A DNA stretch of 64,000 nucleotides from positions 5,518,001 to 5,582,000 of the forward strand of contig CM061109.1 in the NCBI GenBank assembly GCA_030770545.1, read 5' to 3'. This DNA comes from Macropodus opercularis. Its lineage: Eukaryota > Chordata > Actinopteri > Anabantiformes > Osphronemidae. A program made the position numbers and the translations under genes. Every line of letters begins with the position of its first letter. Position 1 is the stretch's first letter. Below are positions 24,501-34,010 of the stretch, piece after piece. The notes beneath the pieces were generated by a model, which saw nothing but the letters and a program-made list of their open reading frames with translations, searched no databases and had not been told where the DNA came from.

Positions 24501-26057
24501 CTCTACTTGGTGTGGGCTTTGAATATCTTTGACTGCTAGGTGTGTGGGTGGAGTCATCCTATCTGCATGCTGCACCAGATCCCGGATGATAGGCACATCA
24601 TTACCAATAATAACAGAATATGGTAACTTTGACACCAAAGCTACTGGCATGAGAAAGGTTTGTCCCCCTACTGTCAGGTATATTTCAGCCATTGGATACT
24701 CATGCTCATCCCCATGGATACAAGTGATACATGATGTGTCATAGCTCCACTTTTCTCTAGGCACCAGGCTGGACAGTACCACTGATTGAAATCCCCCAGT
24801 GTCCAATAATGCTGGAACACGTTGCCCATTTACCAAAACTGGTACGACACAAGCTGTTTCCTTGAACCCTTGAATTGTTGCTACTCTGGGGACGGAACAA
24901 AAGAGAGATGGTTTTGTCTGGTTCATCAGAGGGCATCTATATTGGGTGTGTCCTAACCCGTTACACCGGTAACATCTTCCTTCTTGTTTTGATGGTCTAA
25001 AAACAGGAGTTTTGGGCGAATTCTGTTTATTACTATTACTTGCATTATATTGCCTGCCACTAAAAGAACCTCTACTCTGACCAGAGCCCCGCTCACCCTC
25101 AATGGACTTACTTCTCTGGGCAAAGGTGTTGTCTCGGCCAAAGGTAACATGTCTGGATCCTCTTCTGGCTGCCATAAAAACTTCAGCCAATTGAGCCGCT
25201 TTCTCAGCAGTCTCTGGGTTGTGCTCACGGATCCAAACCTCCAGTTCTGGGTGAACCATCCTCAGGAACTGCTCCAGTATTAATGTTTCCGCCATCTGCT
25301 TCACTGTCGACTTTTCTGGTTTGACCCACTTACAAAACAGGTCTTTCAGTCGCACATACAGCTCCTGTGGCGTCTCTCCTGGCTGAATATCCATGGCTCG
25401 AAATCGTCGTCGATAAGTATCTGCGGTAATTTCATATTTTGCCAATATAGCTGCTTTCACTTTGTCATAATCATCAGAGTCTGTAATTTCCATTAACACG
25501 TAAGCACTGCGCGCTTTACCTGTTAATAATGGAATTAGGCGAAGAGCCCATTCGTCTTTTGGCCAACAACAGACCTGAGCCATCCTTTCAAATGTAGTTA
25601 AAAAATGTTCCATATCATCCTCTGGTGCAAGGGGGAATAATTTAGGTTCCTTATAGTGTAGTGTTGGTTCCCTCTGTTCTCTAACCTGATAGTCCCTCCG
25701 GCTTGTGCCCTCTCCTGGGATGTCATCGTACTCGGGATCATCTGTTCTTTGTGTGTGTCCACCAGGCATATCCCCTTGGTCATCTCTGAAGTCCTTAATT
25801 TCACTTACTTGCCGCTGAATCTGCTGAAACTGGTGCTGCATACTTCTCCATCTCTGCTCCTGCCGTGCCATGTCTTTCTCCATCTGCTGATCTCTGGCTG
25901 TTTGAGAGTGGATGATTGTCTTAACCATATCTGTGAGCTCCTCCAGTTTGTCCCCAGGGTGACTAGTTACCCCGGCTGCCTGGCCAGGTGATATCGTTGA
26001 CCCTCCATCTGGCTCCTCCTGTTGTTCCTGCTTCTTCCTATCTCTGTCTCGTGTCAT
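21525..26057 (-). CDS. Gag-Pol polyprotein with integrase before reverse transcriptase (Gmr1-like)
   Basis: The single frame of about 1,510 codons most likely starts at the ATG at 26,057-26,055. The open frame extends 15 codons further up to the primer-binding site without an earlier ATG. In numbering from that upstream limit: coiled-coil-like stretch about 55-105; Gag capsid region about 150-310; zinc knuckle CX2CX4HX4C at 377-390; aspartic protease DTG at 434-436; integrase HHCC with H688, H695, C725, C728; integrase core D757, D816 and E852 with 35 residues between the last two; GPY/F module near 991; reverse transcriptase about 1,095-1,275 with YLDD at 1,257-1,260; RNase H with D1408, E1447, D1474 and D1517. 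All catalytic residues are present and no stop interrupts it. There is no env. Proteolysis by its own protease would release the parts. Confidence 0.95.
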   Translation of the reverse strand: MTRDRDRKKQEQQEEPDGGSTISPGQAAGVTSHPGDKLEELTDMVKTIIHSQTARDQQMEKDMARQEQRWRSMQHQFQQIQRQVSEIKDFRDDQGDMPGGHTQRTDDPEYDDIPGEGTSRRDYQVREQREPTLHYKEPKLFPLAPEDDMEHFLTTFERMAQVCCWPKDEWALRLIPLLTGKARSAYVLMEITDSDDYDKVKAAILAKYEITADTYRRRFRAMDIQPGETPQELYVRLKDLFCKWVKPEKSTVKQMAETLILEQFLRMVHPELEVWIREHNPETAEKAAQLAEVFMAARRGSRHVTFGRDNTFAQRSKSIEGERGSGQSRGSFSGRQYNASNSNKQNSPKTPVFRPSKQEGRCYRCNGLGHTQYRCPLMNQTKPSLFCSVPRVATIQGFKETACVVPVLVNGQRVPALLDTGGFQSVVLSSLVPREKWSYDTSCITCIHGDEHEYPMAEIYLTVGGQTFLMPVALVSKLPYSVIIGNDVPIIRDLVQHADRMTPPTHLAVKDIQSPHQVEVVTSGVETAPHITMKSCNMVTTRAQSAREVLRELPFFEEDGEMGPTKPSKSKAQRRAEKFKGTARGETEHPPNICQPMELNLPPDVGFLQREDPTLKTWLEKVTETNGVKHGTSGCLDEATYLIKGGILYQRKGNVEALALPQQFRQQVMDMGHSVPWAGHMAFHKTLCRIASRFVWPGMYSQVSHFCSSCEKCQLTSGRNVMRAQLQPLPIIETPFERLGMDVVGPLERSSSGNRYILVICDYATRYPEAFPLRSVKARNIANCLLQLFPRVGIPREILTDCGTNFMSKLLKQVYQLLGVKGIKTTPYHPQTDGLVERYNQTFKTMLRKFVSETGGDWDQWLPYLLFAYREVPQASTGFSPFELLYGRQVRGPLDLLKDYWENPAPTGENVVAYVVKMRQRLEEMAALAQKAMRTAQDNQRKWYDRKARERSFEPGQKVLLLLPTSDSKLLTKWHGPYEVSRRVGKVTYELLMPERVRKHQTFHVNLLKEFQVRQEPARQHFLVCAVNGDEEMTEKFFPARRGGSSPVDLSHLSVPQQKKVLPLLDPELFKETPGFTDLVQHRIRLKKDAPVRQKSYRIPERLVPVLKQEIKVMLELGIIEVSSSEWCSPVVLVPKKDGSLRFCIDFRYLNAVSHFDQYPMPRIDDLLEKVGGAKYITTLDLSKGYWQVALAEQARELTAFKTPFGMYQFKVMPFGLQGAPATFQRLMDHVLRNVTDVAAAYLDDVVIFSQSWEEHMSHLQQVLHCIKSAGLTINPLKCAVAQREVEYLGYVIGFGRIKPQVGKVEAIHFFPVPTTKKKVKSFLGLVGWYRKFIPYFADRSVVLNNLTRGSAPNKIIWTEECEKAFREIKDSICTQSVLHCPDFETPFILQTDASGVGLGAVLLQEVDGERRPVVFLSRKLLDRETRYSTVEKECLAMKWAIEALRYYLLGRHFFLETDHRALQWLHRMRDANTRITGWYLALQPYNFTVRYMSGKVNTVADCLSRMAEN

Positions 26058-26083
26058 TCTCAGCTCCTCACTGTGTAGCAGGC

Positions 26084-26101
26084 CCCAGCTTCTTGACACC
26101 A
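26084..26101 (-). other. Primer-binding site of the Gmr1-like element
   Basis: Two bases after the 5' LTR the minus strand reads TGGTGTCAAGAAGCTGG. The first eight bases, TGGTGTCA, match the complement of a vertebrate tRNA-Leu 3' end from memory; beyond that the match weakens, so the primer is uncertain. Confidence 0.6.
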
Positions 26102-26103
26102 CT

Positions 26104-26624
26104 TGTTAGGATGACCGTAACGGCTGGAACACAGTAGGCTTGACAGCGAGATAAGATGCACAGGGGTGTTTATTCACTGACATACAGGACAAACATAAAG
26201 CACAAACATATAGCAGTCACCTGAGGCAAAGCAGCAGCCACCCTGAAACGCCCCCACTGATTGAGCCAGCAGCCCTTTTATACTGAGGGCTGCACCACAT
26301 TTGCTCTTCCCCCAGCTCCAGGGAGATCTTACTTAAGATCTACCAACATACATACATACAACAATCACAAAATTATATAAACCTAACATAAACAATGAAC
26401 ACCAAATAAACCCTATTTTTGATCTCTCACCACTACTAATTAAAGTTAATTTAAATCAAACTATATCCTAATGAGGACCAACCTCACCCCACACCAATCT
26501 GCAGTTGGTTCAGGCCAGAACCTTTAAAATGAGCATCTGTTTCAGAGGGGACTCTTTTGGCCCAAACACTCACGGTAAGTCACATGAGCTATGCACAACC
26601 AGTAAGGAAGGAACCTTCATTACA
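26104..26624 (-). repeat. 5' LTR of the Gmr1-like element (521 bp)
   Basis: Same sequence as the 3' LTR minus one CATA unit. It drives transcription leftwards in window coordinates. The flank after 26,624 is the CTGAT target duplication. Confidence 0.97.
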
Positions 26625-26629
26625 CTGAT

Positions 26630-27013
26630 ATTTACTGGTATTGACTGGTATTTACCACTGCTTCAGATTCAACCATTTGCACACACAAACACTCACAATC
26701 AGGTTGGGTTGACACACCGGGGGGCATCTTGGAGATTCAATGTCTGGCCCAATGACACTTTCATTGTAATCTGGATTTATCAAGTCGTAGATTTTCCTAG
26801 GCTACATTAAACTGGCAAGAGGCACAGTCTGTAGCTGAGAGCAACATTAAATCCACATTTTTGCAAGGGCTACAGTTTGTGTTGTGGATCTAGCTTGTCC
26901 CATGATTTAAGACTGATTCACTGGTAATGTACAGGTGTTTTCCTTGTTCATTATGCATTATCAACTAAGTTACTTATCAATATAAGACTTAATTTGTGGT
27001 ATTTTGTACGCAG
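26630..27013 (+). other. Rest of the SAMD3-like intron, with a dispersed repeat fragment
   Basis: The stretch near 26,660-26,760 carries GGGGGGCATCTTGGAGATTC and GTCTGGCCCAATGACACTTT, a decayed form of a widespread fish repeat. The remainder is AT-rich intron ending in the acceptor TTTGTACGCAG at 27,013. Confidence 0.5.
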
Positions 27014-27301
27014 GAGGACAGACGCAGCGATGCCTCTCACCACATCCTTAGGATCCTGGTCGTCCATAGAGGAGATGGAGAGGATCCAGTGGACGTATCA
27101 ATAATTCTGGAAGGCAAGGAGATGCTTACAGGATGCAGCAGCACTGCTACAGCTTGTTCACTACTTATGGGGCTGATTTATACCCTCAACCTTGCCTACC
27201 CCCCTGTACTGCGTTATACCTTTGAGGTGTTTCAGAAACTTTTCTGGAACTGGACATGATTAAACTTTCTCCAAAACTACAAGCTCTTAAGCTTAAGCTG
27301 T
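27014..27301 (+). pseudogene. SAMD3-like pseudogene, last exon
   Basis: It encodes SDASHHILRILVVHRGDG, then a DVSIILEGKEMLTGCSSTA segment and LIYTLNLAYPP, the C-terminal pattern of the SAMD3-like family. A one-base loss near 27,241 makes the frame stop at 27,259; in another frame the expected tail DMIKLSPKLQALKLKL runs on to about 27,301. A poly(A) signal AATAAA is at 27,790-27,795, so the 3' untranslated region is probably 27,302-27,810. Confidence 0.65.
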
Positions 27302-27789
27302 TAACTTAAATGACAGTACTGAACTGTTCAACAGTACTGTCAACGTTTGTCTTTTAGGTGAATTTTAGTTTCTGTGATTGATGTTTGTGGCCATGCTAAC
27401 ATTTTATCTGTAACTGTTAATGCTTTTAAGGTAAGGCTATTCTAGATCAAAACTCTGAGTAGTGGTGGTAATGTTGGTGGCTGGATTTAGCTTAACATGA
27501 ACTTTTATTTTGTACATTTGTGGCATTTCTTTCTGTTTTATTATTTTATTTTGACATGCAAAATTAGCCTTAGCCTCTGTTATTTTGCATCACAGAACAG
27601 TAAAACGCTCAGGGTAGATTTAAGTTATTCTTCATTTTAGAATACAGCAAATTAAAACTTGCTTTGGTGACTGAGATGGCAAAGGGCTACTGAAAATCTT
27701 TGTATCTGTGTCTTGAAATGAACCGTGTTTAGAAAATACAATGTTTAATTATATTCTATTTTGTGATTTGTGATCAATGTTTATGAAAA

Positions 27790-27795
27790 AATAAA
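27790..27795 (+). terminator. Poly(A) signal of the SAMD3-like pseudogene
   Basis: AATAAA lies about 490 bases after the last coding exon in AT-rich sequence. It is the first canonical signal downstream on the plus strand that I noticed. Confidence 0.4.
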
Positions 27796-27810
27796 GATTG
27801 ATTTTGCAAT

Positions 27811-28900
27811 GTAGTACATTTGGTAACATTTACATAACTATAGTGAGTAAAACAACATCATACAAGTAAATAAATTTAACAGTCAATTAAAAAACAATAT
27901 AGTAAAATGTACTCAACTATTAGAACAAGATTTACTTAATATTTTCTTGCTCATGAGGAGCCTGTGGAAAAAAATAAGTGATTTTAATAAAAGTAAATCA
28001 TTACTTAAGTAAAATTAGGTAATATTTAATTTGCCTTTTCAATTGTGTTAAGATTAGTAGCAAGAACATTTAACTTCATTCTGGCAGGTAAGCTGTACTT
28101 AATATTTTGGCAGTAAAATGTACTTACAAAGCATAAGCGCACATTGTTACGAGGATTTAATCAAGTAAATCCTACAAATTAGTAAATTTTATTTTAGTGT
28201 ATAATCTGACAATGCTGTCTCTTCAAACAGTTCCAGTGGCACAAGACCAGGTTGTATGGCCAACGTTCTCACAAGTTTTTAACTATACAAGGACCCCCTG
28301 CTAACTGCCATTCAATATTCCAGCTAGAAACACGACACTGTCCCTGTTTAGATCCACTCATCAGCCTCGTACAAGCTTTTGCCAAATACACAGCCATAGA
28401 TGATGAGACGAGACAATTATTGCAAATATTCCCACCATACACGGTATCATATACAATCACATGCATATGGACATTCCCAACATCAGCAGGACACTTATTC
28501 ATCCTGTGTGGACTGGTTTTGTGATAATATGCAACCTGCATCACTTCCTCTGAATACTACTCAAGCAGATCCAGTTGAAGCCCCACTCAATGATGCAAAC
28601 ATCACACATTCTGACACATAAAACACCTAAACATTCTCTGGGCCACTCAGGTCTGAACTCCTGACGTGGCCAAACCTAATTTTGAACAAGAAACAAGCCC
28701 CTAACTTACTTAGTTGAGACACTTTGCCCGCATCAGAGGCTTATTTTGAGCCTTTTGCGTCCAGCTGCAGGTGGTGGTTGCTCCTTCCATTTTAAAATGG
28801 AAGGAGCAAAGAAATGTCAGCTCAAAAGTGAAGAAAATGACACAAAGCCAACAGGACTAGAAACAGACACGCAGCCGCCACCACATGTTTACATGTAGCA
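27811..28900. other. No recognised gene; short open frames only
   Basis: Bases 27,811-28,200 are AT-rich with nothing recognisable. Bases 28,220-28,620 have overlapping frames of 73-91 codons on both strands, including one at 28,252-28,524 preceded by an acceptor-like TTCAAACAG. I do not recognise any of them. They could be the 5' remains of the retrovirus-like fragment that follows, but nothing in the sequence proves that. Confidence 0.3.
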
Positions 28901-30125
28901 ACGTGAACAGTTTACACTGTTGTCAGATAGAGAACTAGCAGGTCACGTTCACGGAGCTTTCACCCTTGAGATGCAGAAGAACACGACAGATAGAGCACAC
29001 ACAGGAATGATGATACTCCCCAGTGGCCACAAACCCGCAGTTAGGGAAAGGACCAAAGAGCAGACAAGAAATATAACTCCAGGATATCCAGATTTATCAC
29101 TAGGAGATAAGGGACAAAGATGAGCAGACATTACAATGTACAGATCTGAGAGGAGAGAAACAGATTGTGTATGAGCAGCACTGAGCTATATGGCTCCACT
29201 GCTGAGTAAAGCAGCCCAACAGCAGCACAGATATGTGCCGTGGAATTTCATGGATATGACAGGACTGGTGAACCGTCTTCCAGCTTTAGCTGATGGAGCT
29301 GACTAGGAGAACCGAGAAAGCTCAAGAACCAACTCTTTCTTTCTACTGCACCATGATGCGTGATGGCGATCAGAGTCCACGGACTAGGAACATCAAGGAT
29401 GGATTCAAGTTCCAGGCTCAGCACCACACGTCGCTCTCATCATAGGGTTAACAGATGCAACAGAAAGAATACAACCTACCACACGAGGATTAATGGACCA
29501 AGGGAGTAATGATCAAAACTAGGAGTATGTGCAACACCCCAATCTTTCCCAAAGAAAACCAAACATCAATGACTATAAGTTAGATCAACACTCATTAATG
29601 CAATAGTACAGGAATAACATCTTACTGCACCAGACCCACACACACTGCTGTCCAACATTCCTCCAGGAATGGGCTGGTATACTGTGATCTTCATCATCTA
29701 GATATTCAATCCACAACACTGATCTATGTGGTCTATGATGGCATTTTGATCTGCTCAAAAAGTAAAAAGCAGTGTGAAAGACTCAACTGCAGTATTTAAG
29801 GCCTTAGCAGCTGGACGTCATAAGCTCAGTAAAAGCAAGCTGCAGTTCTGTCAGAAAACTGTAGAGTCGTTGGGACGGCAGCTTAGTGGTGAAAAGAGGC
29901 TTATTGCACCGTCTCAGGTAGAAGCTGTTATAAAAGCTCCCCAACCACTAACTCTGGGACAGAAGTTGTCATTTTTGGGGATGGCTGGTTACAGCAGACC
30001 CTGAATATGTGACTATGCTATGACAGCAGCTCCTTTATGAAACATGAAAAGAGCAGCTGGACAAATTATCGTTCAGCCCCACTTGTGTGGAAAGAAGAAG
30101 CTAAAGGAGCATTTCAGAAATAATA
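28900..30125 (+). pseudogene. Decayed endogenous retrovirus gag-pol fragment
   Basis: A Gag-like stretch near 29,230-29,310 reads PWNFMDMTGLVNRLPAL. A reverse transcriptase remnant follows, with IYVVYDG in place of the YVDD-type core near 29,720-29,740. Then comes an open piece at 29,774-30,004 with KLSKSKLQFCQK and LSFLGMAGYSRP, typical of the thumb and connection of fish retrovirus-like Pol. Several stops and frame changes separate these parts, much of pol is missing, and I see no LTR pair around it. The catalytic motif is damaged. It is an old, inactive copy. Confidence 0.65.
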
Positions 30126-31460
30126 TTAATAATATTAAACCACAAGTCTATTAAACCACAAGTCTTTTCAAGTCAAGTGAAATTGTTGCAGTTTGCCATG
30201 ACACTGCTCATGTACTGACACTCGAGCATTACACAGTTTCATGGAAAATCGAAGGCACGATGAAGAATCTGAATCATGAAGGCAAACAATGCTCTGCCGT
30301 GTTTCAGGTGGAGGTGATCTGTTGTGCGGTATCACGATAGCTGGAGACGATGAACCCAACGCAGCATGTCCTGGATGGGAAGAGGTCACACAAGAAAAAC
30401 ATTCACCCATCAGGGGGCAGTCTTCACTGACAGATGGTGTGATCTCAGTAGAAGTGCACAGTTTGACATGATACATGTTGCTTGCTATTACCAAACAGTA
30501 ACATACATCACTGACAGGTTTATAAAGCTTCCATCAACATCTATACTTGGGTTGGCAGATTTGGCTTTTTTTCATCCATTTCTCTTTGCTCCAACTCCTG
30601 GATTCTGGGGAGAGTATTTAAAGTTTTAACTTACCCGCAGTAAAAGCTCCCTCACAGTCTTGAAATGTTTCTACGTGGGACAATGAGTCATAAGCATGAG
30701 AGAGAAGATTCCAACAGGATGTGGGATGAGAATGAAGCTATGATTAAAAGAAGCGGAAGAACAGGGGGTTGAGCATCAGGTGGACAAATAACTACTGCAA
30801 ACTGTATGTTTGTACTTATACTTTCTGAAAGGTCTAGAAAAATTCTGTATTTACTGTCTAAATTAATCAAATCCTGCATCTCTGGTGGCGTGGTGGTGCA
30901 TCAACCTATGACACAGGTAGTTTGCACATTTAGGAAGGTTCAATCTGTGGCACTTCTGTTCTCCAGCCAGCTGAGGCAATGTCTCTTGGGACTTTGTAGC
31001 TGGTTCATGGAACACAGGTATCATTTCATGTTTCTGATTAATCAGGTTGAATTCTGGTTAGTCAGCGTCTTGCTTTTGTATTCTGGTTATTAGAGACCAT
31101 CTTGCTCTGTACTTAGTCAGGTAGGATTTTGTTTTATAGACTAATTGTTATTGTATTTATCCTCATAGCGAGTGACTATAGTTAGTTGTTAGTTGCTAGT
31201 TGTTTGTTTATTAAAGACAATATTCCTGTTGAATCACAACCAGCCTTCCAGTGTCTGCTTTCTTGTTTGTCACACATTCGCAGGTTTTGGAGTAGCGTAT
31301 ATTCCTATTCAGATTATGTCTTTTTGGTTAAAATGCTTCTGTCCCAGCATTTTAAATATGTCAAGTTAAACTTTTTTATCTAAAAATGAATTGAATTTCA
31401 CTGAATTTAAAACTTATACTGCATGAAAATGATCACTGAAAAAGACAATAAAACTGAAAA
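30126..31460. other. No recognised gene; possible further retroviral debris
   Basis: Short frames only (up to 108 codons). The first few hundred bases directly follow the Pol remnant and may be degraded 3' parts of the same provirus. From about 30,630 on I see nothing recognisable. Confidence 0.3.
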
Positions 31461-34010
31461 GCTGACATGGCCTTTTCTAGGGATAACAGTAAGTATCACA
31501 GCAACAAATTGGTGTCATGGATCACATTAAAAATACAATTTCGAATGTACAACAGATGAAGAAATGCACAATTATAATAAGAAGAACTTGATGTTTGATA
31601 CTGACAGGTACTGACACCAATGATGTAAAAATGAAATCCAGGCAGGGGACCACAGTGATGGCCCTACTTCTTTACCTGATTATTAACATCCCATTGAAAG
31701 GAAGAGACATCTCAGTCTCAACTGCCACTGCAGGAGGCTTGTGTGTCACCTGGAATTGTGAGTCAAATGTCTGTCACCTGGAATTCAGTGGAAAAACAAA
31801 AACACAACAGATAGAGACCATATTTTTACAGATTAAGAAGCTGTAAGTAAGTAAGTATCAGCATCAATAGGTGCTTAAAATGTCCTCATCTGCCTGAGCA
31901 TGTTTTTCCATCCTGTCTACTGTAGTGAGTAGGTGTGGAACCTCAACTACCTACTCACTACCCTTCAGACAACTTCACCTGGTGTAATGGAAATTTTACT
32001 ATATGGGTATTTTCCCTTGTGACAGAACTCTGATTCATATTACTTGATATATTCTCATATGTATCTGTACTAAGCAAAGTAATCATAGAATGAGTTATAT
32101 ACTTGCTTACAGAAATATTTTAGAACAGTGAGCCTTCTCTTTCCCATGGGAAAGGGAGCTAGGGAGATACTGTTTAGTTATAATTGTTTTACAGCATGGA
32201 CCATGGTCATGAGAGCATGGCAGAAGAACTTTGATGTACTTTGTTTCTGTTACACTTTCCACCTGGCGCAAGGCAGCGACTGACCCTGAGTTGTGGGCTG
32301 ATAAGTCTCTTGTGGACTGTTTTTGTTTGAGACTGAGCTAATGAGAAGATACATCTTTACTCCCTCGCAACGAAGGAGGTATTTAGGTAGGCACGGAGGT
32401 AGATGACTTCAGAACTACACTCAGGAAGGACAGTTTTGCACTGACTCTGTGTACTTCTCTTCTTGCAAGAATAAAAGACAACAGAAAGACAACTTTGATT
32501 GGTTTTTGATTCATTCACCAGGTTCCTAACAGGTTTTTGCCTCCACACCTGGATGAATGAGAATCTCCACAGACAACAACAGATATTGTTTCTACCATAG
32601 CCCCAAGTACAAACCAGAGCACGTTGCTAACTTGTAACACATTCAGGCATAAGTTAATAAATAAAGGCAAAACAAGATATACACTTCATTTAATACAGTA
32701 ATTGATAAGTAAATTTTGAACTTCTAAATCGTTATTAATTATCTACTACAGTTCTGTGGAAGGACACTGCTAACAAACTGGTCCAAACCTTGTTATACAG
32801 TGGTCGTGTACATATTGTCAGCAGTTAGCCTCACCTTAGCTTGTTAGCGACATTGCTACGTTAGCTTTAAGTATTGTGTATTCAAACATGTAGCAGCGCT
32901 ACTGTACACAGTAAACATTTCACTGAAGAGGCCACCTACCTGCCCAGCTTTCAGCTTTTTTCTCCTTCTCTGTCAGTTGCTACAGTTTTACATTTTTCTG
33001 AAATGAGTAGAGCGTGTGCTGGTGCCGGTCGCCGCCATGTTGGCTGTTCTCAATACAACATGATTTTCCCGAGTACCTCTGCGCCATGGTCGTCATGGTT
33101 ACAAAGTAGTTTGGATCTGATTGGCTGAGTAAATTAACGGTAGATCGGCGGGATATGTTGCAGTGCTGCTACAGTACGTGTTGTATTTTTACTTGCTAAT
33201 CCTTTCGTTGTATTGAAAGTCAAACCTTAAACTGAATATTAAAAAAGTGTTCATGTGACACCAGAACATGTGAGTTTAAACTTGTTTAGATGCCGCCCGT
33301 GAATGTTTAAGTTCAATCTTCACGGTGTTTGATGACATCACGTATCGGTGGTGTCGGCTAAACAGATGAACCTGGTACCAATCATAACATTTCCACAGAG
33401 ACAGAGAAACACAGGTAAGACATTTTAAAGCTGTGATAAAAATGTTTGTATATTATTTGTGTTATATATTCTAATCACTTGATTAATGTCTTGAACTCAT
33501 TGCTACGTGTATTGTGACTTTTTTCTACTGTTTTGATTTCGTTACTATCGATTTTTTATTTCGCCTGAACAACTACTTATCATGTCAGTGTTTGGTATAA
33601 TTTTTCATGTTTTCTTAATGACATGCTATATTAAAACATTAGAGTGTTCACGTTATTGAAACGAAAACCGATAAAGTCAGGTGTTACACTAGAAAACTGT
33701 CATGAAGGATCATTCGTCTATTTGTCCACGAGGGGGAAGCGTCTGCACCGAACGCTGCCACTTGTAGCGTTGTGCCCAGCATCTCTGACTTTAGCATCGG
33801 CTCCTCATCGCTGCTCTTCACCCATAAAACAATAACAACAGTTGTAAACCAGGTCCAGTTTCTTTGCTGCTGGAGGATGAACAGCTCCAGCGACCCAAAC
33901 GGTTCTAATGTTCATATGTGACACCAGAACATGTGAGTTAAAACTTGTTTAGATGCTGGATTTGAATGTTTTTGTGTTCAATCTTCACAGTGTTTGACAA
34001 CATCACGTGA
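31461..34010 (-). repeat. Unit A, copy 3 (inverted, rearranged)
   Basis: Bases 31,461-31,640 are the reverse complement of about 12,190-12,389. The sequence then jumps to the complement of about 10,190 and runs leftwards through unit A. A solo LTR and flanking material (31,925-32,570) replace about 200 bases. The promoter-like block is present, but the CRE has decayed to TGACATCA at 33,333-33,340. This copy keeps extra segments absent from copies 1 and 2 (33,253-33,345 and 33,909-34,010, related to each other). It fuses to unit B near 34,045. Confidence 0.85.
31983..32531 (+). mobile_element. Solo LTR within unit A copy 3
   Basis: It starts TGTAATGG and ends CCTAACA. A TATA-like GGTATTTAGGTAGG lies near 32,378 and AATAAA near 32,470, about 60 bases before the end, which fits a U3-R-U5 order. 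The terminal bases resemble those of the Gmr1-like LTR but the body does not. I see no clear target duplication, so the ends are provisional. Confidence 0.5.

Larger units (their letters stand above)
20968..26624 (-). mobile_element. Complete Gmr1-like Ty3/Gypsy LTR retrotransposon
   Basis: Two LTRs (20,968-21,492 and 26,104-26,624) differ by a single CATA repeat unit. The 5-base target duplication CTGAT is intact at 20,963-20,967 and 26,625-26,629. In element orientation the order is 5' LTR, primer-binding site at 26,101, one open polyprotein frame, a polypurine tract at 21,510-21,493 and the 3' LTR. Integrase lies before reverse transcriptase, the order that defines the Gmr1 group, first described in Atlantic cod. 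Nearly identical LTRs and an unbroken frame mean a very recent insertion that may still be mobile. It landed in an intron of an already dying gene. Confidence 0.97.

Noticed and set aside
21678..25991. Plus-strand open frames of 60-108 codons
   Set aside because: All are shadows of the Gmr1-like polyprotein on the opposite strand.
26102..26102. Start of the Gmr1 polyprotein at the GTG next to the LTR
   Set aside because: That position is inside the primer-binding site and is not an ATG. The first in-frame ATG is at 26,057.
31461..31640. Terminal inverted repeats of one giant transposon spanning 12.2-31.6 kb
   Set aside because: The match continues outward into units A and B, so it is the inner edge of a large inverted duplication and not a transposon end.
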